Positions 1 to 5,007 of a DNA stretch of 5,007 bases are shown piece by piece; within the stretch, counting starts at the first letter, position 1, and every line of letters begins with the position of its first letter. Under the pieces are notes generated by a model. That model saw only the letters and a list, made by a program, of their open reading frames with translations, searched no databases and was not told where the DNA came from. Made by a program: the position numbers and the translations under genes. The DNA lies in assembly GCA_900769775.1 (NCBI GenBank), contig CAAGHT010000059.1:1-5007 (forward strand), given 5' to 3'. The stretch comes from Clostridia bacterium. Its GTDB lineage: Bacteria; Bacillota; Clostridia; Oscillospirales; Acutalibacteraceae.

Positions 1-603
1 GGGGAACAGGTTGTTGGGGATACCCTTGGGATCCTCGCCGATGGTGCCGCTTTCGTGTGCGCCGATAGGATTGAAATAACGGAGAAGGGCGATGCTCCAG
101 GTGTTATCCGAAACGAATACATCGCGGAGAATTTCTTCGATGAAATACTTAGTTCTGCCATAGGGGTTGGTTGCACCGAGGGGCATTTCCTCTCTTAGCG
201 GAACCTCTTCTGCAACACCGTAAACGGTTGCCGAGGAGGAGAATACGATGCGCTTGCAATCAAACTCCTTCATAACCTCTAAAAGCGAGATTGTGCTGAT
301 GAGGTTATTATCATAATATTCAATGGGCATTCTTACCGATTCACCAACCGCCTTAAGGCCTGCAAAATGGATAACTGCCTCAATGTTGTTTTCACTGAAA
401 ATTCGGCGGAGAGCGTCCTTATCACGCACATCCTCCTTATAGAATTTAATCTTTTTTCCGACAATTTTCTCTACTCTTTCAAGAGACTTGTCGCTAGAGT
501 TATCAAGGTTGTCAACCACAATTACATCGTAGCCCGCCTTTATCAGTTCAATACAAGTGTGACTGCCGATATAGCCAGCGCCGCCGGTTGTTAAAATTGC
601 CAT
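1..603 (-). CDS. galE: UDP-glucose 4-epimerase GalE, N-terminal part (runs off left edge)
   Basis: GalE interconverts UDP-glucose and UDP-galactose in the cytoplasm with bound NAD+, serving the Leloir pathway and supply of galactose for surface glycans. The 201 visible codons read without a stop from the ATG at 603-601 to the window edge; the family is usually about 330-340 residues, so roughly 130-140 C-terminal residues are missing. Seen: the Rossmann motif TGGAGYIGS (residues 6-14, G7-x2-G10-x2-G13), the acidic residue D31 at the end of the second strand (NAD ribose binding), the SSSATVYG segment near residues 121-128 with the catalytic Ser/Thr region, the short-chain dehydrogenase pair Y148 and K152 in YGRTK, and the substrate-binding RYFNPIGAH and IPNNL segments. 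Numbering is one less than E. coli GalE. The start is supported by GGAGGG eight bases upstream (612-617). It is divergent from the DnaD-domain gene. The family call is close to certain; epimerisation of UDP-GlcNAc as well cannot be excluded. Confidence 0.96.
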   Translation of the reverse strand, partial: MAILTTGGAGYIGSHTCIELIKAGYDVIVVDNLDNSSDKSLERVEKIVGKKIKFYKEDVRDKDALRRIFSENNIEAVIHFAGLKAVGESVRMPIEYYDNNLISTISLLEVMKEFDCKRIVFSSSATVYGVAEEVPLREEMPLGATNPYGRTKYFIEEILRDVFVSDNTWSIALLRYFNPIGAHESGTIGEDPKGIPNNLFP

Positions 604-641
604 AATAAATGCCCTCCGTTAAAAAATAAACATATATATTT

Positions 642-670
642 ATGTTAAAATAGTTGAGGCATTTTGTCAA
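642..670 (-). promoter_or_regulatory. Predicted sigma-A promoter of galE
   Basis: On the minus strand a perfect -35 TTGACA (670-665) is followed after exactly 17 bases by TAACAT (647-642), which matches 4 of 6 positions of the -10 consensus. Transcription would start near base 635, giving a leader of about 30 bases that contains the GGAGGG ribosome binding site at 617-612. This is a prediction from motif match and spacing only. Confidence 0.6.
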
Positions 671-695
671 TAGAATATTTAATAAAAATATCTTA

Positions 696-724
696 TTTAC
701 AAGAAATAAAATTTGTGTTAAAAT
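696..724 (+). promoter_or_regulatory. Predicted extended -10 sigma-A promoter of the DnaD/helicase-loader operon
   Basis: TTTACA (696-701) and TAAAAT (719-724) each match five of six consensus positions and are separated by 17 bases. A TG at 716-717, one base before the -10, makes this an extended -10 promoter. The start point would be about base 731, leaving a leader of about 50 bases to the ATG at 783. The leader begins with a GGGG/CCCC inverted repeat (737-740 with 747-750, six-base loop), which could form a small 5' hairpin. Confidence 0.6.
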
Positions 725-766
725 ATGTATTATTATGGGGTTTTGTCCCCTATTACAAGATTTGCG

Positions 767-773
767 AAAGGAG
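767..773 (+). promoter_or_regulatory. Ribosome binding site fixing the DnaD-domain gene start at 783
   Basis: AAAGGAG lies nine bases upstream of the ATG at 783. The open frame continues upstream to an ATG at 654, but that start lies before the predicted promoter and the intervening 43 codons come from AT-rich spacer, so 783 is the better start. Confidence 0.8.
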
Positions 774-782
774 TTCCCGTTT

Positions 783-1700
783 ATGGATTATATGCTTAAT
801 CCCTCGGCTATGCAAAGCGTCTTTATGGTTCCGAGTGAGCCTGTTCGTTCTTATTTAAAGCTTGCCTCTGCTGAGCAGCTTCGCATACTGCTTTATACCA
901 TGAGTAACATATCAAGCGGCATTGATACCAAGAAAACCGCCGATGCTTTGGGAATTCCCGAGGAGAGCGTAAAGGATGGGCTTAATTTCTGGTGTGATGC
1001 AGGTGTATTCACCAAAAGCGGCACCGTTACCTTTGAGGCTTCCGCGACAGATAAAAAGACTGCAAAAACCGAAGCCGCAAAGATTTCCCGTGAGGAGATT
1101 GCTATGATGGGCTCTACCGACGAAAATGTTGTATTTTTGCTTCGTGAGGCAGAGCTTAAATTCAAGCGCACCCTCCGCTTCACCGAGATGCAGAGCCTCG
1201 TTTCACTTTATGCCGATGACGGTATGGATGTATCCTTAATTCTTATGCTGGTTGAATATGCCACAAGTGAGGGCAAGGCATCTATCGGCTTTATCAACTC
1301 TACGGCGAGAAGCTGGCTCGATGCAGGCGTCGACTCGGTAGTCGCAGCAGAGGAAGAAATTGAGAAAATTAACCGTAGAAAATCTGCCTGGAGCATTGTT
1401 GAGCGTTCCTTTGGTATCGAGCACAGACAGCCGAGCGCAAAGGAGCTTCTTTACAGTGAAAAATGGGTTATCGAATGGGGCTTTACGAGAGAAATGCTTC
1501 GCGCCGCTTATGATGCTTGTATCGATGCCAATGCCAAAATTTCAATGCCCTACATAAACAAAATTCTCGAAAGCTGGCACAATAAGGGTTATAAAACGGT
1601 TGAGGATACCAAAAATAATGAGAACAAAAAGCAGTCAAGTGACAAAAAGCCCTCCTACAACAAGGAGCTTTTTGAAAAGATGCTTGACCGCGATGATTGA
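783..1700 (+). CDS. DnaD-domain replication initiation/primosome protein
   Basis: This 305-residue protein is a likely DnaD-family replication protein, which in Firmicutes binds and remodels DNA at the origin or at restart sites and helps bring in the replicative helicase. The N-terminal part (about residues 25-80) has the helix-turn-helix pattern of a winged-helix domain, with the predicted recognition region near TADALGIPEESVKDGL. A variable linker (about 85-112) follows. Two tandem DnaD C-terminal type (DnaB_2) helical repeats come next: about 113-181 and 200-272. The second ends in the family signature YxxxIxxxW (Y257, I261, W265); the first has a relaxed copy (F170, T174, W178). The C-terminal tail from 273 is charged and rich in Lys, Asn and Ser, probably flexible. 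No membrane segment is seen. It is first in an operon with the AAA+ loader, whose ribosome binding site overlaps this stop codon, so translation is probably coupled. Similar proteins occur in phages, but nothing phage-like surrounds it. No symbol is given because orthology to B. subtilis DnaD or DnaB is not established. Confidence 0.88.
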   Translation: MDYMLNPSAMQSVFMVPSEPVRSYLKLASAEQLRILLYTMSNISSGIDTKKTADALGIPEESVKDGLNFWCDAGVFTKSGTVTFEASATDKKTAKTEAAKISREEIAMMGSTDENVVFLLREAELKFKRTLRFTEMQSLVSLYADDGMDVSLILMLVEYATSEGKASIGFINSTARSWLDAGVDSVVAAEEEIEKINRRKSAWSIVERSFGIEHRQPSAKELLYSEKWVIEWGFTREMLRAAYDACIDANAKISMPYINKILESWHNKGYKTVEDTKNNENKKQSSDKKPSYNKELFEKMLDRDD

Positions 1701-1703
1701 GGT
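1698..1703 (+). promoter_or_regulatory. Ribosome binding site overlapping the upstream stop codon; fixes loader start at 1709
   Basis: TGAGGT includes the TGA stop of the DnaD-domain gene and lies five bases before the ATG at 1709. An in-frame TTG at 1697 would lengthen the protein by four residues, but it has no good Shine-Dalgarno upstream and would sit on this site. The arrangement suggests translational coupling. Confidence 0.7.
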
Positions 1704-1708
1704 TTGAA

Positions 1709-2665
1709 ATGGGATATAGAAAAGAGATATACCAAAAGGCATTTGAGATAAAGAAAAATGCCATAAAGCTTGCGACTGAGCAGTATGAGAAAAAAATCAA
1801 TGCGCTCAAAGAAGCAAACTCTGAGTTTTGCGATATTGAGCTTAGTCTGTCTCAGCTCGGTCCTGCCATTGCTATGGCGGCAATTCAGGCAGATGAAGAA
1901 AAATTTGTTGCTCTTAAAAAGACTACCGACAAGCTGAATGCCCGAAAGGCAGAGCTGCTGAGTGAGGCAAAGATTGTAAAGCCTGACTGCTTTTGTAAGC
2001 AGTGCCGTGACACCGGATATTTCGGCAGCGGTCCCTGCAGCTGTATAACCGACATTGCTCGCAGCCTCGTTGCGGAGGAGCTTTCCCGCACAATGCCTGT
2101 CGGCAACTGCAGCTTTGAAAGCTTTGACCTTGCCTATTATTCCGACAAAGAGGATGATAAAGGCAGAGTTCCCCGCCGCAGAGCTGAGAATATTCTTTCG
2201 GCGGCTAAAAAGTTTGTCGATGATTTTCCGAATGCAAAATCACTTCTCTTTATGGGAGAAACAGGACTTGGAAAAACTCATATTTCCCTCTCTATCGTGT
2301 CGGCTGTATGCGATAAGGGCTATTCAGTGGTTTACGGTCCTGCGGGAACACTCTTTTCGGCAGCCGAGAAGGAGCATTTCTCTTATAGCGGAGAGACCGA
2401 AAAGCTCGACAGTCTGCTCTCCTGCGACCTGCTTGTTATCGATGACCTCGGAACAGAGTTTTTATCCGCCTTTACCTCTTCCCTCTTCTATAACATTATA
2501 AATTCGAGACTGCTCGCAAATAAGCCGACCGTTATAAGCACAAATCTCGACATTGACGAGATTGAAAAGCGTTATTCAAACCGCATAGCTTCGAGATTTA
2601 TCGGCAACTATGAGGTTAAACGCTTCCTCGGCGAGGATATCCGCCAGCAAAAGGCATATAAATAA
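1709..2665 (+). CDS. AAA+ ATPase, DnaI/DnaC-type replicative helicase loader
   Basis: This 318-residue protein is predicted to use ATP to load the replicative DNA helicase onto single-stranded DNA. Its layout resembles B. subtilis DnaI (about 311 residues): an N-terminal helical, probably coiled-coil region (about 1-90) rich in Lys and Glu; a cysteine cluster C94-x-C96-x2-C99 and C110-x-C112 around a DTGYFG segment, a probable zinc site; then an AAA+ core. The core shows Walker A GETGLGKT (183-190, with K189 and T190), Walker B LLVIDD (241-246, with D245 and D246), sensor 1 STN (277-279), and the NRIASR segment (291-296) that carries the likely arginine finger of the DnaC/IstB clade. It ends shortly after this, as helicase loaders do. 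It is the second gene of the operon, after the DnaD-domain gene, and is followed at once by a terminator. IstB, the ATPase of IS21 transposons, is a relative, but there is no transposase here and the partner gene favours a replication role. Conventions differ (dnaI or dnaC), so no symbol is given. Confidence 0.9.
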   Translation: MGYRKEIYQKAFEIKKNAIKLATEQYEKKINALKEANSEFCDIELSLSQLGPAIAMAAIQADEEKFVALKKTTDKLNARKAELLSEAKIVKPDCFCKQCRDTGYFGSGPCSCITDIARSLVAEELSRTMPVGNCSFESFDLAYYSDKEDDKGRVPRRRAENILSAAKKFVDDFPNAKSLLFMGETGLGKTHISLSIVSAVCDKGYSVVYGPAGTLFSAAEKEHFSYSGETEKLDSLLSCDLLVIDDLGTEFLSAFTSSLFYNIINSRLLANKPTVISTNLDIDEIEKRYSNRIASRFIGNYEVKRFLGEDIRQQKAYK

Positions 2666-2669
2666 GAAA

Positions 2670-2695
2670 AAAGCTCCGACTAAGGTCGGAGCTTT
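2670..2695. terminator. Bidirectional intrinsic terminator between convergent genes
   Basis: A perfect 11-bp stem (2670-2680 with 2685-2695) with a GC-rich core, GCTCCGAC/GTCGGAGC, encloses the four-base loop TAAG. The plus strand follows with TTTAATTTTATT, and the minus strand follows with an unbroken run of six T, so it can end both the helicase-loader operon and the ceramidase-like gene. It fills almost all of the 34 bases between the two stop codons. Confidence 0.9.
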
Positions 2696-2699
2696 AATT

Positions 2700-4031
2700 T
2701 TATTCAAAGCATTTTTTGCCCATTCTGATAACCGATTCGGTCTCAGCCTCACCAGTACCGGGTGCGAAGCGTGCCGAATAGATACTTGCCTCGTAAATGA
2801 GGGGCAGATGCTTATCTACCGGCGGCATATAGCAGGTAACAGTATCGCTCTGCGAATATGCACAGCAGATATTTTTATCGGTGGGAGATGCGTTTCTGAT
2901 ATCATAAACAAATTTCGAGAAAACCTCACCGCCGATACCCGAGAAAAGAATGTCACCAAGGCGGACAGCCATTGTCTGGGTTTCGTACTCGGTCTTATCG
3001 TTATTTATGTACCAGTCGAGCATAAGGTCTCTTCTTGAATAGAGAGAAGCATCACCGAGCGGGTCGGAAATATGTCCCTCGCCCTCGGGAGGATTGTCGA
3101 GCAGCCACAAGAATCTTTCACGAATCTCATCGGGCAGCTCACGCTTATAAACGGTTATCTTTTCAACCTCACAGCGGAGTGTATCGACCTCTACCTTTTC
3201 TGCCTTTTCTACAGCATCAAGATATGCCTTTGTAACAACCTCTCCTATCTCGTCCTGAGGAGTAACAAGACGCTCACCGGGCATATAATTGAGGTGGTTG
3301 ATGTCGCCGCAGAAGCCTGCAAAGAAGAGGGATACGAAGTTTCCGTTAAACTCTTTTTTAAGTGCATCGCCCACAAGTCCCGAATAGTCGGCAGATAGCC
3401 ATGTTCTATCGAAATTTGCAGTATCGTGATGAAGCGCGAGACTTGTGATAGAGCCGAGGGGTGTGCCGTCGGGTCTTTTAAAGATTGCAACGGGAAGCTC
3501 GGTATCTGGAGTGTCGATACTGCGGACAAGCTTTTCTCTGCAATAATAGGGGTTGGTTCTCACCTCTCCGTCGGTACTTAAATACTGACGGACAAATGAT
3601 ACGCCTTCTACATTGCTTTTTCCGAAGAAAACCTCTGCTTCTTCGAGGCGCTGATATGCAATAAAAACAGCATCTGCCGCGCCGTAAATTGCGTTTTTGA
3701 GAGCGTGATTATTTATTTCCTCGTTATCCGAAGCATCGGTAGAACGTCCGACAGGAATAGAGGTATGTGAATGAGTTGCACCGATGAAAATGCCGTCGGG
3801 CTTGATTGGAGTTTTTTCACAAACTACCTTTTTTACATACTCGGGCAAACCGCGGGGAATGAAAAGTGAATCGGTTACGAGGAAAGCGGCGTATTCTCCG
3901 TCCACCTCGATAACTGCCGCCTTTGCAAAAATTCTTGTTTTAACAGTGCTTGCAAGACGAACAACTGCATATCCGGGAATATTACATCCAATCGGCGGTG
4001 TTATATCTCTTTCGTAAAATCCAACCTTCAT
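2700..4031 (-). CDS. Neutral/alkaline ceramidase-like metallohydrolase (cytoplasmic, substrate unknown)
   Basis: This 443-residue protein resembles the N-terminal catalytic domain family of neutral/alkaline non-lysosomal ceramidases (zinc amidases that cleave N-acyl sphingosine). Seen: the opening VGFYERDITPPIGCNIPGY, typical of the family; GATHSHT with H87 and H89; ALHHDT with H201 and H202, followed by SADYSG (213-218); AGFCGDINH (238-246); GGEVF with E369; and a late segment with Y401 and Y413 leading into ARFAPGTGE (420-428). By comparison with the Pseudomonas enzyme (zinc held by two His, one Glu and one Tyr), candidate ligands are H87, H201 or H202, E369 and Y401; this mapping is my inference. 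There is no signal peptide or membrane segment, and it lacks the extra C-terminal domain of the secreted enzymes (about 650 residues or more), so it probably acts in the cytoplasm, perhaps on an amide or sugar-linked substrate rather than ceramide. The start is supported by GAGGT six bases upstream (4038-4042). It is transcribed alone, between two terminators, from a strong promoter. Confidence 0.8.
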   Translation of the reverse strand: MKVGFYERDITPPIGCNIPGYAVVRLASTVKTRIFAKAAVIEVDGEYAAFLVTDSLFIPRGLPEYVKKVVCEKTPIKPDGIFIGATHSHTSIPVGRSTDASDNEEINNHALKNAIYGAADAVFIAYQRLEEAEVFFGKSNVEGVSFVRQYLSTDGEVRTNPYYCREKLVRSIDTPDTELPVAIFKRPDGTPLGSITSLALHHDTANFDRTWLSADYSGLVGDALKKEFNGNFVSLFFAGFCGDINHLNYMPGERLVTPQDEIGEVVTKAYLDAVEKAEKVEVDTLRCEVEKITVYKRELPDEIRERFLWLLDNPPEGEGHISDPLGDASLYSRRDLMLDWYINNDKTEYETQTMAVRLGDILFSGIGGEVFSKFVYDIRNASPTDKNICCAYSQSDTVTCYMPPVDKHLPLIYEASIYSARFAPGTGEAETESVIRMGKKCFE

Positions 4032-4073
4032 AGTATTACCTCAAATTGGTAAATATTATGTAATTATACTTTC

Positions 4074-4101
4074 ATTATAATATTCTCTTTTTTCTTGTCA
4101 A
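4074..4101 (-). promoter_or_regulatory. Predicted strong sigma-A promoter of the ceramidase-like gene
   Basis: On the minus strand a perfect TTGACA (4101-4096) and a perfect TATAAT (4079-4074) are separated by 16 bases, one short of the optimum. Transcription would start near base 4067, with a leader of about 35 bases holding the ribosome binding site. A second perfect TATAAT lies 11 bases further downstream (4068-4063) but has no matching -35. The AT-rich surroundings raise the chance of spurious -10 hits, but the paired consensus boxes are convincing. Confidence 0.72.
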
Positions 4102-4133
4102 CCCAAAAACGAAAGTTTACCGAATAATACGAA

Positions 4134-4166
4134 AAAGTGTCCGATTTTTTACAAATCGGACACTTT
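4134..4166 (-). terminator. Intrinsic terminator of ftsH
   Basis: A 14-bp perfect stem (4134-4147 with 4153-4166), core GTGTCCGAT/ATCGGACAC, has a five-base loop TTTAC. On the minus strand it starts five bases after the ftsH stop codon and ends in a short T run (the complement of 4132-4136). The other strand also has a T-rich tail (TTTATTTTTATT), so it could also stop antisense transcription toward ftsH. It separates ftsH from the promoter of the next gene. Confidence 0.88.
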
Positions 4167-4170
4167 ATTT

Positions 4171-5007
4171 TTATTCAGCCTTTGCTTCCATAATAGCTCT
4201 GAAATCGTCTCCCGAAATCTTTTCCTCTGTGAAAAGAACACGGGCAACCTCATTGAGCTTAGTCATATTAGCCTTCAGTATTTCGAGGGCTCTGTCATAC
4301 TGCTGCATTACGATAGACTCGATCTCCTCATCTATCATAGCGGCAATTTTATCTGAATAGTTGGGGGTTGAGGAGAAGTCTCTGCCGAGGAATACCTCAT
4401 TATTATCGTTGCCGTAAACTACGAGACCGAGCTTATCGCTCATACCGTATTTGGTAACCATCTTGCGGGCAATATCGGTGGCTCTCTGCATATCGTTTGA
4501 AGCGCCTGTGCAGATATCCTCCTGAGTGAGCTGCTCTGCGGCACGACCGCCAAGAAGCGAGCAGATGTCCTCAATAAGCTCGCGCTTTGATACATGACCC
4601 TTTTCCTCGGTCGGCTGATACATGGTATAGCCTGCTGCCATTCCTCTGGGAACGATGGAAATCTGATGAACAGGGTCCTGAGTCGGGAGGAAATAGGACA
4701 CTATTGCGTGACCTGCCTCGTGATAGGAGGTAATCATCTTGTCCTTTTCCTTTATGATACGGCTCTTCTTTTCGGTACCCATAACAACCTTGATTGTAGC
4801 CTCATCAATCTGTGCCTGAGTGATAGCCTTAAGACCGTGGCGTGCGGCTAGGAGAGCCGCCTCATTGAGGAGGTTTGCAAGGTCAGCACCCGTAAAGCCC
4901 GAGGTTGCGTGAGCGATATTTTTAAGGTTAACATCGGGACCGAGAGGCTTACCGCGAGAGTGAACCTTTAAGATATCCTCTCTGCCCTTTGCATCGGGAT
5001 AGTTAAC
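4171..5007 (-). CDS. ftsH: ATP-dependent zinc metalloprotease FtsH, C-terminal part (runs off right edge)
   Basis: FtsH is a hexameric membrane-anchored AAA+ protease that extracts and degrades damaged membrane proteins and selected regulators, with its active domains on the cytoplasmic side. The frame is open from the window edge at 5007 to the TAA at 4171, giving 278 residues; an internal Met at 4782 is not a start because clear FtsH sequence continues upstream of it. The fragment opens with VNYPDAKGR, the end of the AAA+ core just after the arginine-finger region, then the lid segment SGFTGADLANLLNEAA (about residues 37-52). The peptidase M41 domain follows, with the zinc motif HEAGH (96-100), the segment IVPRGMAAGYT, GGRAAEQL and TGASNDMQRAT, whose Asp (172) is the expected third zinc ligand. 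Missing to the right are the membrane segments and the Walker A and B motifs. The protein stops soon after the last protease helices (FRAIMEAKAE), so it lacks the longer tail seen in many FtsH proteins. It is not co-transcribed with its downstream neighbour, given the terminator and separate promoter. Confidence 0.97.
   Translation of the reverse strand, partial: VNYPDAKGREDILKVHSRGKPLGPDVNLKNIAHATSGFTGADLANLLNEAALLAARHGLKAITQAQIDEATIKVVMGTEKKSRIIKEKDKMITSYHEAGHAIVSYFLPTQDPVHQISIVPRGMAAGYTMYQPTEEKGHVSKRELIEDICSLLGGRAAEQLTQEDICTGASNDMQRATDIARKMVTKYGMSDKLGLVVYGNDNNEVFLGRDFSSTPNYSDKIAAMIDEEIESIVMQQYDRALEILKANMTKLNEVARVLFTEEKISGDDFRAIMEAKAE

Noticed and set aside
654..782. Upstream extension of the DnaD-domain gene to the ATG at 654 (43 more codons)
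   Set aside because: The extension lies across the predicted promoter and AT-rich spacer, has no good ribosome binding site, and its residues look like translated spacer. AAAGGAG before the ATG at 783 settles the start.
1697..1708. TTG start for the helicase loader at 1697
   Set aside because: It adds only four residues, overlaps the probable Shine-Dalgarno TGAGGT, and has no good site upstream; the ATG at 1709 is well placed.
1483..1809. Minus-strand open frame of 108 codons antisense to the DnaD-domain gene
   Set aside because: It is rich in Cys, Phe and Tyr, as expected from the complement of a Lys/Glu-rich coding strand, and has no ribosome binding site or family resemblance.
1709..2665. 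IstB of an IS21-type insertion sequence
   Set aside because: There is no IstA-like transposase, no terminal inverted repeats and no target duplication. The coupled neighbour is a DnaD-domain protein, and the N-terminal Cys cluster fits helicase loaders.
783..2665. Prophage replication module
   Set aside because: DnaD/DnaC pairs are common in phages, but the flanks here are galE, a metabolic-type enzyme and ftsH, with no integrase, repressor or structural genes. This cannot be fully excluded from 5 kb.
2610..3038. Plus-strand open frame of 142 codons across the convergent junction
   Set aside because: It overlaps the end of the loader gene, runs through the terminator hairpin and antisense to the ceramidase-like gene, and shows no recognisable protein features.
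4171..4782. Short stand-alone M41 peptidase starting at the Met at 4782
   Set aside because: The same frame stays open to the window edge and encodes unmistakable FtsH AAA+ lid sequence, so the Met is internal to full-length FtsH.

Overview
The window looks like chromosomal sequence from a low-to-moderate GC Firmicute of the class Clostridia, probably a gut Oscillospirales/Ruminococcaceae-type organism. The evidence is a DnaD-domain protein paired with a DnaC/DnaI-type ATPase (a Firmicutes primosome arrangement), strong AGGAGG-type ribosome binding sites, AT-rich spacers with sigma-A-like promoters, and a clostridial-looking FtsH. The taxonomic call is an inference from gene content, not from a database match.

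Layout: (1) bases 1-603, minus strand, hold the N-terminal 201 codons of UDP-glucose 4-epimerase (galE); the rest lies off the left edge. (2) Bases 604-782 are a divergent promoter region with a sigma-A-like promoter on each strand. (3) Bases 783-2665, plus strand, hold a two-gene operon: a DnaD-domain replication protein, then an AAA+ helicase loader whose ribosome binding site overlaps the stop codon of the first gene. (4) Bases 2670-2695 are a compact hairpin terminator shared by the converging transcripts. (5) Bases 2700-4031, minus strand, hold a 443-residue cytoplasmic protein of the neutral/alkaline ceramidase-like metallohydrolase family, substrate unknown, behind a promoter with two perfect consensus hexamers. 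(6) Bases 4134-4166 are the terminator of ftsH. (7) Bases 4171-5007, minus strand, are the C-terminal 278 residues of the membrane-anchored AAA+ zinc protease FtsH; the N-terminal part lies off the right edge.

How the genes work together: the two plus-strand genes are very likely partners. In Firmicutes a DnaD-family protein remodels origin or restart DNA and recruits the replicative helicase, which a DnaI/DnaC-type ATPase loads. galE (sugar nucleotide interconversion), the ceramidase-like enzyme and ftsH (membrane protein quality control) each have their own promoter or terminator boundary and show no visible functional link to that pair or to each other.

I found no mobile element, CRISPR array, tRNA, rRNA or recognisable riboswitch. 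This is mostly ordinary core genome. The least understood item is the ceramidase-like protein; the other observations are modest regulatory details.
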